DNA from: JARRJY01 sp037388705
GTDB lineage: Bacteria > Pseudomonadota > Gammaproteobacteria > UBA6429 > Thiohalophilaceae
Assembly: GCA_037388705.1 (NCBI GenBank)
Contig: JARRJY010000079.1
Location: 1-10,908 of the forward strand
Direction of reading: 5' to 3'
Length of the DNA: 10,908 bases
The notes under the pieces were generated by a model. The model had not been told where the DNA came from and ran no database searches. It was given only the letters and a program-made list of their open reading frames with translations. Made by a program: the position numbers and the translations under genes. Shown piece by piece: positions 1 to 5,497 of the stretch. Positions within the stretch are counted from its first letter, which is position 1. Each line of letters starts with the position of its first letter.

Positions 1-1
1 A

Positions 2-427
2 TGGGCAGATCCTTATCGATTTGGGAATAATAACCAATGTCCTGATGCCTTTCCCTGGAATATTCGCCTATTGTATCGAACAGAAAATGAACAAATAAGA
101 AGTCTGCTTGAGATTAAAAATTTCTATCTTTTACATGAGAAACTTTCATATCTTGAGGGTATTGAGATTTATGATAGTGGTTATGCACTTGGTGATATAA
201 AGCCAGTTCAGATGTATATCGATATTGGTATAAAAAATATGCACTCTAAAAACTTCAATGAAAAAGCTAATTTAATACGGCAGCTTGCGAAAACAATTTA
301 TAATTTTGCAATAGAGATTGGCATCAGTAAATCAGTAACCCTTGAGGCAATGTGTTTATACTGCACGGATCATAATTCGCCAGAATATAAAAACTTACTC
401 ATTGAAGTGCAAAATATTTCGAAATGA
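2..427 (+). CDS. C-terminal part of an unidentified protein, truncated at the window's left edge
   Basis: The frame is open from base 2 to a TGA stop at 425-427 and gives 141 residues with no proper start, so the gene begins upstream of the window. The TTG at 71 is in frame but lies inside the reading frame (the peptide before it runs WADPYRFGNNNQCPDAFPW), so I do not take it as the start. I do not recognise the family. The visible part is soluble-looking and mostly helical, with no membrane segment or signal peptide. It contains aromatic-rich stretches and three scattered Cys (one near the start, two in a CLYC-like run close to the C terminus). Base composition is clearly AT-rich: two lines I counted are about 30-32% GC, against near 50% in the gltB region. 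That could mean an accessory or transferred gene. It converges on the DUF2797 gene across 33 bases. Whether it is a real gene is likely but unproven. Confidence 0.55.
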   Translation, partial: WADPYRFGNNNQCPDAFPWNIRLLYRTENEQIRSLLEIKNFYLLHEKLSYLEGIEIYDSGYALGDIKPVQMYIDIGIKNMHSKNFNEKANLIRQLAKTIYNFAIEIGISKSVTLEAMCLYCTDHNSPEYKNLLIEVQNISK

Positions 428-456
428 ATGACCGCTTTTGGCCGTTAACGGACATT
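427..456. terminator. Hairpin between two convergent genes, possible bidirectional terminator or small intergenic repeat
   Basis: AATGACCG (427-434) pairs with CGGACATT (449-456), an 8-bp stem with one A-A mismatch and a 14-base loop. The 3' arm shares a perfect 10-bp palindrome, CCGTTAACGG (442-451). The element fills almost all of the 33 bases between a TGA stop on the plus strand and a TAA stop on the minus strand, so it can serve both convergent transcripts. It lacks a long T run on either side, so it is not a textbook intrinsic terminator. Short palindromes with a TGACCG/CGGACA core are, from memory, seen repeatedly between genes in some gammaproteobacteria. That resemblance is unverified. 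Confidence 0.45.
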
Positions 457-460
457 AATA

Positions 461-1285
461 TTACTTTGATTCCATGGTGATATTATATCCACCGAACTTC
501 CTGATATTCAGAACACCACTATCAAGAATCAAATACTGCCCTTTTATACCATTCAATACGCCACTGACTTCCGCTGTTTTATCAAAGTTAAAAGAAGTGA
601 CTTTTGTCGGGTAGGTTTCAACCGGGTAGCTAATTTCAACCTGCTCTTCATTTTCGAGAAACTGTAAACCACCATCACCGAGCTTTTTGTCCAGTGCAGT
701 AATTTCTTTTTCTGAAATCGATACTAACTCGTCGCGAATAGATGACAGTTCTTTAGGTTCAGCTTCGCCTTTCAACATCTTGCGCCAGTCCGTTTTATCC
801 GCCACATGGTTTTTTAATATTACTTCCAGCTGGCCAGAGATAAGGCGGTTCTTTACTTTGAAGATAGGCAAGGCCTGGCTGGCGCCCTGGTCCATCCAGC
901 GCGTGGGAATCTGTGAACCGCGGGTAATGCCGACCTTGATGCCAGATGAATTGGCCAGGTAAACGAAATGATCCTGCATGCAGTGCTCTTCACCCCATTC
1001 AGGTTCACGGCAGGTGCCTTCAAAATAATGGCATTGTTCAGGTTTGATGATACAGGTGTCACACTGAGCCAGGGATCGAAAGCACGGATAACAGTAACCC
1101 TGGTTAAAACTTTTGTTAGTTTTCCTGCCACAGTAAATACAGTTAATCTCGTTGTTGTAGATTAACTTGATATTAGAGCCAATCAGCTCATTCATGGGGG
1201 CACTGTTATCCCCGATGGGCAGTGTGTACTTGACGGTCTTGTTCAGCGCCGTGACCATTTTGGTAATATTTCCGGTGTATTTCAT
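461..1285 (-). CDS. DUF2797 family protein, Cys-rich putative zinc-binding
   Basis: This is a 274-residue protein of unassigned function. The N-terminal third carries nine Cys (residues 49, 52, 65, 68, 75, 78, 85, 92, 102), arranged mostly as CxxC-type pairs (CIYC, CYPC, CDTC). It then has a GTCREPEWGEEHC segment and YLANSSGIKVGITR followed by PTRWMDQGA (about 109-135). These are hallmarks I associate with DUF2797 (PF10977). The YLA...KVGITR run resembles the core strand motif of GIY-YIG-like folds, but I see no complete nuclease motif set, so nuclease activity is not claimed. The C-terminal part ends in a hydrophobic strand-rich segment. The ATG at 1285 is favoured because the following GNITKM stretch fits the family N terminus. 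No clear Shine-Dalgarno precedes it. Possible -10 boxes on the minus strand are TATAAC (1323-1318) and TATACT (1297-1292), both without a good -35. The gene is transcribed alone, divergent from the kinase. Confidence 0.82.
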   Translation of the reverse strand: MKYTGNITKMVTALNKTVKYTLPIGDNSAPMNELIGSNIKLIYNNEINCIYCGRKTNKSFNQGYCYPCFRSLAQCDTCIIKPEQCHYFEGTCREPEWGEEHCMQDHFVYLANSSGIKVGITRGSQIPTRWMDQGASQALPIFKVKNRLISGQLEVILKNHVADKTDWRKMLKGEAEPKELSSIRDELVSISEKEITALDKKLGDGGLQFLENEEQVEISYPVETYPTKVTSFNFDKTAEVSGVLNGIKGQYLILDSGVLNIRKFGGYNITMESK

Positions 1286-1386
1286 ATGGCTAGTATACCA
1301 GCGAGCCTGGACATTGTGTTATAGCTAGTCGTTAAGTATTTGATATTAAATGGTTATTTGTTAGACAAAACTAAGCTAAATATTTT

Positions 1387-1420
1387 CCGTGGTTAATCGA
1401 TATATATCTATGAACCACGG
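1387..1420. repeat. 34-base near-perfect palindrome in the divergent spacer, candidate operator or hairpin
   Basis: Outer arms CCGTGGTT (1387-1394) and AACCACGG (1413-1420) are perfect inverted repeats. The centre GATATATATC (1399-1408) is itself a perfect palindrome, and both share the same axis at 1403/1404. Across the half-sites 15 of 17 positions match. Such concentric symmetry over about three helical turns suits a dimeric or tetrameric DNA-binding protein acting on one or both divergent genes. As RNA it could form a long hairpin, but neither side is followed by a T run, so a standard terminator is less likely. The bound protein, if any, is unknown. Confidence 0.5.
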
Positions 1421-1475
1421 TGTTTGCGATTTTCCCAAGATTAACAAACGCTTATACCTGTAGGCTTGGTTTGAT

Positions 1476-1519
1476 GCCGCTATTCACCAGGAATATATTC
1501 ATAAGAAGCGGTGTTTTTT
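1476..1519 (+). terminator. Weak terminator-like or attenuator-like hairpin upstream of the kinase
   Basis: CCGCT (1477-1481) pairs with AGCGG (1507-1511), extended by a G-U pair (1476/1512). Inside it ATTC (1482-1485) pairs with GAAT (1491-1494) around a five-base loop. Six T follow at 1514-1519. The outer loop is long (25 bases) and the stem short, so strength is doubtful. Its position just before the possible leader ORF and the kinase would allow partial termination in the leader. This is an inference from base pairing only. Confidence 0.22.
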
Positions 1520-1539
1520 GCTTGAAGGAAAGGATATCC

Positions 1540-1641
1540 ATGCCTGATAAGAAGATAAATATTGAAGATTATGTCACATGCTTTATCGGTACCGGCAAAG
1601 CTCTTGTTCTGCAGCTGGTTGTGAACAGGCTGGGTAACTGA
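1540..1641 (+). CDS. Possible 33-residue leader peptide upstream of the kinase
   Basis: The ATG at 1540 is preceded by an unusually good purine tract (AAGGAAAGGA, 1525-1534), leaving a five-base spacer. The ORF begins MPDKKINIEDYVTC and ends in a hydrophobic then basic stretch (LVLQLVVNRLGN) before a TGA at 1639-1641. Only seven bases separate this stop from the kinase ATG at 1649, whose own ribosome-binding site is poor, so the two could be translationally coupled. I recognise no family. The same frame stays open upstream to 1420, but that longer reading has no ribosome-binding site. It could equally be chance. Confidence 0.25.
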   Translation: MPDKKINIEDYVTCFIGTGKALVLQLVVNRLGN

Positions 1642-1648
1642 AGCTTTA

Positions 1649-2935
1649 ATGTCACGAACTACACGTTTCCTTTTTATTTTCTGTTTCCTGAGCATGCTCG
1701 GGATGTCACTGGTTGTCGCGGTGTTTTTTTCAACCTGGCAGGATGAAAATGTGGAGGAGAAATTTGCCGAGATAGAAATGTTCACCAGATATTTTCTTAA
1801 ACATGAATCAAGTACAGGCATCATAAGGCAATCAAAATATGCTCTCTATTTACAGGCAGATAATGGCAAACTGCAGGTACTGAGTGGAGACCTGGGTGTA
1901 CCACAGAGCCTGCTTAAGTTGTCATACCAGGATAGTTATAACAGGGAAGTCTCAGAACTTGATGATGGGACCTATTTATGGGTGGCCATACCTAAACCAG
2001 ATAAACCTGAGGCACTGATTATTTTTTCCAGGATAGAACATATAAAATTTTCAGACTTTGTATCCAGTTATGGTGTTCCAATTATTATTATAAGCGTGAT
2101 CTTCCTGTGGGTTGCGGTATGGACATCATTGATCCTGTCAGCCATTTACGGACGGGTTGAAAGGCAAAAGATCAGGCTGGAGCATAAACGCGAAGAGTTA
2201 GTGGATGCACGCAAGCAGGCTGAGGAGGCCAGTGTTGCCAAAAGTACTTTCCTTGCAAACATGAGCCATGAATTGAGAACGCCACTAAATGCAATTATCG
2301 GTTATTGCGAAATGTTGCAGGAAGATGCCGAAGAAAATACTTTCGATAATGTGAAAGAAGATTTGGCAAAAGTACACACGGCAGCCAGTCATTTGTCACT
2401 GATTATCAACGATGTACTCGATTTATCAAAAATTGAAGCCGGTAAAATGGTGGTAAATATCGAGCTTGTTGATCTAAACAGCCTGGTAAATGAAATTATT
2501 AATATTATTAAACCTGTTGCATCAAGACGCGGTAACAAACTTGATGTCAGTATCAATAAGTCACATACAAGCATCTATAGTGACCCGGTCAAACTAAGGC
2601 AGATCATTTATAACCTGCTGAGTAATGCCTGCAAGTTTTCAGAAAATGGCAAAGTACGTTTATCAGTTGGTCGTATAACAAAAGAAGGCAAAGTATTTTA
2701 CCGGATAACCATCAAAGATGATGGTATCGGTATGACTGAAGAACAGATATCAAGGATTTTTAACCCGTTTGTCCAGGCAGATAGCAGTATTACCAAATCT
2801 TACGGCGGTACCGGTCTGGGTTTATCGATTAGCAGCCGGTTAGTTGAAATGCTGGGTGGTACGATATCCGTTGACAGCATGCCGGGTCAGGGCAGTACGT
2901 TCACTATTATGCTACCGGAAAATTTTCCCGAATAA
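1649..2935 (+). CDS. Membrane-bound sensor histidine kinase
   Basis: This 428-residue protein should sense an unknown signal at the inner membrane, autophosphorylate on His and pass the phosphate to a response regulator. One transmembrane helix lies at about 6-28, followed by an extracytoplasmic sensor region of about 110 residues and a second helix at about 142-166. A short charged coiled coil (about 170-196) leads into the H-box MSHELRTP with His207. The ATPase domain shows the N-box NLLSNACKF (322-330), G1 DDGIG (357-361), the F-box FNPFVQAD (371-378) and G2 GGTGLGLS (386-393). All catalytic motifs look intact. There is no HAMP, PAS or receiver domain. The H-box and F-box style resembles hybrid-kinase relatives, but this one stops after the ATPase domain. 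No response regulator is in the window, so it is an orphan here. It may be preceded by a small leader ORF. Its stop codon directly abuts the stop codon of the convergent hemE. Confidence 0.93.
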   Translation: MSRTTRFLFIFCFLSMLGMSLVVAVFFSTWQDENVEEKFAEIEMFTRYFLKHESSTGIIRQSKYALYLQADNGKLQVLSGDLGVPQSLLKLSYQDSYNREVSELDDGTYLWVAIPKPDKPEALIIFSRIEHIKFSDFVSSYGVPIIIISVIFLWVAVWTSLILSAIYGRVERQKIRLEHKREELVDARKQAEEASVAKSTFLANMSHELRTPLNAIIGYCEMLQEDAEENTFDNVKEDLAKVHTAASHLSLIINDVLDLSKIEAGKMVVNIELVDLNSLVNEIINIIKPVASRRGNKLDVSINKSHTSIYSDPVKLRQIIYNLLSNACKFSENGKVRLSVGRITKEGKVFYRITIKDDGIGMTEEQISRIFNPFVQADSSITKSYGGTGLGLSISSRLVEMLGGTISVDSMPGQGSTFTIMLPENFPE

Positions 2936-2940
2936 TTATT
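2917..2940. repeat. Two small palindromes at the zero-gap convergent end of the kinase and hemE
   Basis: GGAAAATTTTCC (2917-2928) and AATAATTATT (2931-2940) are both perfect palindromes. The second covers the kinase TAA stop (2933-2935) and the hemE stop (2938-2936 on the minus strand). Neither would make a stable RNA hairpin because there is no loop and little GC. No intrinsic terminator is visible for either gene here. The symmetry may be coincidental. Confidence 0.25.
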
Positions 2941-4000
2941 TGTGATAAGGCGTACTCAGTTCATGCACGGCATCAATAAACGCACCGGCATGTTCAGGGT
3001 CAACGTATTGGTGAATTCCATGGCCCAGGTTAAAGACATGGCCTGATCCCTTGCCGTAACTTTCCAGGATAAACGCGACTTCTTCGCGAATACGTTCCGG
3101 CGTTGCATAAAGAACAGAAGGGTCCATGTTCCCTTGCAGAGCAACCTTGTCACCGATACGCTTGCGTGCCATGCCTATATCCAGTGTCCAGTCGAGCCCC
3201 AGTGCATCGGCGCCAGTTTCAACCTGGGATTCCAGCCACTGGCAACCACCTTTACTGAACATGATCACAGGTACTTTGCGGCCTTCATTCTCGCGCTTCA
3301 GGCCATCAATGATCTTGTGCATATACTGCAGGGAGAATTCTTTGTAGTCACGCGTAGTCAGTACACCACCCCAGGTATCAAATAACATTACTGCCTGGGC
3401 ACCGGCATCAATCTGCGCATTGAGGTATTCAATAACGGTTTTTGCCGTAACATCCAGTAACTTGTGCATCAGATCAGGGCGGTCATAAAGCATACCTTTA
3501 ACCTTGGCAAATTCTTTTGTGCTACCACCTTCGACCATATAGGTAGCCAGCGTCCATGGACTACCAGAAAAACCTATTAATGGTACACGACCATCGAGCG
3601 TTTTACGGATCATGCTGACAGCATCGGTAACATAACCGAGTTCACTGGCAATATCGGGTATAGCCAGTTTGTTTACATCAGCTGCAGAAGTTACCGGGTT
3701 AGTAAATTTGGGACCTTCACCTTCGGCGAAATACAGACCCAGGCCCATTGCATCTGGAATAGTGAGAATGTCTGAGAATAAAATTGCTGCATCGAGGGCA
3801 AAACGATCGAGAGGCTGAATCGTCACTTCTGTTGCCAGCTCGGGTGTTTTACAAAGTGTCAGGAAATCCCCGGCCCTGGCACGGGTTTCACGATATTCAG
3901 GAAGATAACGACCAGCCTGGCGCATCATCCATACCGGTGTCATATCAACGGGTTCTTTTAATAAAGCGCGCAGGAAACGATCATTTTTTAATTCAGACAT
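2936..4000 (-). CDS. hemE: Uroporphyrinogen III decarboxylase
   Basis: HemE removes the four acetate carboxyl groups of uroporphyrinogen III to give coproporphyrinogen III in cytoplasmic heme biosynthesis, without a cofactor. The 354-residue length is normal for the family. The first signature PVWMMRQAGRYLPEYR (22-37) contains the substrate-binding arginines. SDIL with Asp77 is the essential acidic residue. The second signature GFSGSPWTLATYMVEGG (143-159) contains the conserved Tyr154. NLGHGI has the conserved His327 near the C terminus. The ATG at 4000 fits the family start, and a weak AAAGAAAA tract precedes it. The gene follows gltD by 54 bases, as in the Pseudomonas-type gene order, but a strong terminator lies in that gap. 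hemE therefore needs read-through or a promoter inside the gltD 3' end. No recognisable promoter fits in the 20 bases between terminator and start. Confidence 0.97.
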   Translation of the reverse strand: MSELKNDRFLRALLKEPVDMTPVWMMRQAGRYLPEYRETRARAGDFLTLCKTPELATEVTIQPLDRFALDAAILFSDILTIPDAMGLGLYFAEGEGPKFTNPVTSAADVNKLAIPDIASELGYVTDAVSMIRKTLDGRVPLIGFSGSPWTLATYMVEGGSTKEFAKVKGMLYDRPDLMHKLLDVTAKTVIEYLNAQIDAGAQAVMLFDTWGGVLTTRDYKEFSLQYMHKIIDGLKRENEGRKVPVIMFSKGGCQWLESQVETGADALGLDWTLDIGMARKRIGDKVALQGNMDPSVLYATPERIREEVAFILESYGKGSGHVFNLGHGIHQYVDPEHAGAFIDAVHELSTPYHK

Positions 4001-4019
4001 ATTGTTGTTTTCTTTTGAT

Positions 4020-4043
4020 AAAAAAGGGGCAATGACTGCCCCT
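4020..4043 (-). terminator. Rho-independent terminator after gltD
   Basis: Read on the minus strand, AGGGGCA (4043-4037) pairs perfectly with TGCCCCT (4031-4025) around the loop GTCAT. A run of T continues to 4020. The seven-pair GC-rich stem, five-base loop and immediate T tract make a textbook intrinsic terminator, starting 11 bases after the gltD stop codon. It should end most gltBD transcripts before hemE, whose start codon is only about 20 bases further on. Confidence 0.9.
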
Positions 4044-4054
4044 GTTAAGGTTTA

Positions 4055-5464
4055 TTAAACGTCGAGGTAACCCAGGATACCATCAGCCGCTTCGCGGCCT
4101 TCCCAGATAGCGGTCACCACCAGGTCAGATCCCCTGACCATGTCTCCACCAGCAAAGATTTTCGGGTTAGCGGTCTGGAATTTAAATTCACCATTTTCTG
4201 GTGCAACCACGCGACCGCGTTCATCGGTATCGATGTTAAAGTCAGAAAACCAGTCTGCGGGACTTGGCTGGAACCCAAAGGCAACGATGACCGCATCAGC
4301 CATAATGATTTCTTCAGAACCTTCTACGACTTCAGGGCGGCGGCGACCACGTTCATCCGGTTCACCCAGTTGCGTGGTGACGACTTTAACCCCTATGACT
4401 CGATCATCACCAACAATCTCAACTGGCTGGCGGTTAAACATGAATCTAACGCCTTCTTCCTTGGCATTAACAACTTCACGTTTTGAGCCGGGCATATTAG
4501 CTTCGTCACGACGGTAAGCACAGGTAACCGAAGCAGCGCCCTGGCGTATTGATGTGCGGTTACAGTCCATGGCGGTATCACCACCACCCAGCACTACAAC
4601 GTGGCGGCCTTGCATGCCAATATAATCTGCCTTGTCTTTTTCAAAACCGTGACAGCGGTTAACGTTGGAGATTAAAAAGTCCAGTGCAGAATAAACACCC
4701 GGTAAATCTTCACCTGGAATACGTGCTTTCATATAGTTGTAGGTACCCATTCCCAGGAATACTGCATCATGGTTATCAATCAGATCCTGGAAGCTAAGGT
4801 CTTTACCGACTTCGACATTCAGTTTGAATTCGATACCCATGCCTTCGAAAATCTTGCGACGACGCATGACGACTTCTTTTTCGAGTTTGAATTCCGGGAT
4901 ACCAAAGGTAAGCAGGCCACCGATTTCAGGGTGGCGATCATAAACCACGGCTTTCACACCATTACGTGCCAGTACATCGGCACAGGATAAACCGGCAGGG
5001 CCGGCACCCACGATGGCAACTTTCTTGCCGGTATCTTTGACTTTAGACAGGTCAGGTACCCAGCCTTTATCAAACGCGGTGTCTGAAATATATTTTTCAA
5101 CATTACCAATGGTAACTGCACCAAAACCACCTTCATTTAGTGTGCATGAACCTTCGCATAAACGATCCTGCGGGCAGACACGACCGGTAATTTCCGGTAA
5201 TGAATTGGTAAGGTGTGAAAGTTCAACCGCCTCATCAATATTGCCTTCGGCAATCAATTGCAGCCAGTTGGGAATGTAGTTGTGAACCGGACATTTCCAT
5301 TCACAATAAGGATTACCGCAGTGCAAACAACGGTCTGCCTGTTCAGCCGCACGATTTTGATCAAACTCACCGTAAATTTCACGGTATTCCTTAACGCGGA
5401 TTTCGACCGATTTCTTTTCCGGATCGTGGCGTTCTACCTGTAAAAACTGAAAGTGATTACCCAT
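4055..5464 (-). CDS. gltD: Glutamate synthase (NADPH) small subunit
   Basis: GltD takes electrons from NADPH through FAD and iron-sulfur clusters and passes them to the FMN of GltB for reductive synthesis of glutamate. The 469-residue length is typical. The N-terminal domain holds the cluster cysteines as CLHCGNPYCEWKC (Cys46, 49, 54, 58) and a second group, CPQDRLCEGSC (Cys97, 103, 107). The FAD-binding Rossmann motif is VGAGPAGLS (152-160), the NADPH-binding motif is LGGGDTAMD (292-300), and the C-terminal FAD contact is IFAGGDMVRGSDLVV (436-450). The ORF shows no damage. It starts 33 bases after the gltB stop with only a weak ribosome-binding site, so it is probably cotranscribed from the gltB promoter and ends at the intrinsic terminator beyond it. 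Because gltB upstream is interrupted, its partner subunit may be missing or altered. Paralogous GltD-like oxidoreductases exist, but the position after gltB supports the true small subunit. Confidence 0.96.
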   Translation of the reverse strand: MGNHFQFLQVERHDPEKKSVEIRVKEYREIYGEFDQNRAAEQADRCLHCGNPYCEWKCPVHNYIPNWLQLIAEGNIDEAVELSHLTNSLPEITGRVCPQDRLCEGSCTLNEGGFGAVTIGNVEKYISDTAFDKGWVPDLSKVKDTGKKVAIVGAGPAGLSCADVLARNGVKAVVYDRHPEIGGLLTFGIPEFKLEKEVVMRRRKIFEGMGIEFKLNVEVGKDLSFQDLIDNHDAVFLGMGTYNYMKARIPGEDLPGVYSALDFLISNVNRCHGFEKDKADYIGMQGRHVVVLGGGDTAMDCNRTSIRQGAASVTCAYRRDEANMPGSKREVVNAKEEGVRFMFNRQPVEIVGDDRVIGVKVVTTQLGEPDERGRRRPEVVEGSEEIIMADAVIVAFGFQPSPADWFSDFNIDTDERGRVVAPENGEFKFQTANPKIFAGGDMVRGSDLVVTAIWEGREAADGILGYLDV

Positions 5465-5497
5465 TGAGATTTCAGTCCAATAATTCGTTAATGTAAA

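Larger units (their letters stand above)
1286..1648. other. 363-base divergent intergenic region
   Basis: This spacer separates the minus-strand DUF2797 start from the plus-strand histidine kinase start. It is AT-rich and holds a 34-base palindrome (1387-1420), a weak hairpin followed by six T (1476-1519), and a 33-codon ORF with a strong ribosome-binding site (1540-1641). These are listed separately. I found no convincing sigma-70 promoter for the kinase. TTGCGA (1424-1429) and TTATAC (1452-1457) are 22 bases apart, which is too far. No tRNA, small-RNA family or mobile-element end was recognised. Confidence 0.6.

Noticed and set aside
71..73. TTG at 71 as the start of a complete 118-residue protein
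   Set aside because: The frame is open back to base 2 and there is no ribosome-binding site before 71, so a partial gene is more likely.
853..1165. Overlapping frames of 60-92 codons inside the DUF2797 gene on both strands
   Set aside because: They are out-of-frame shadows of a gene with clear family motifs.
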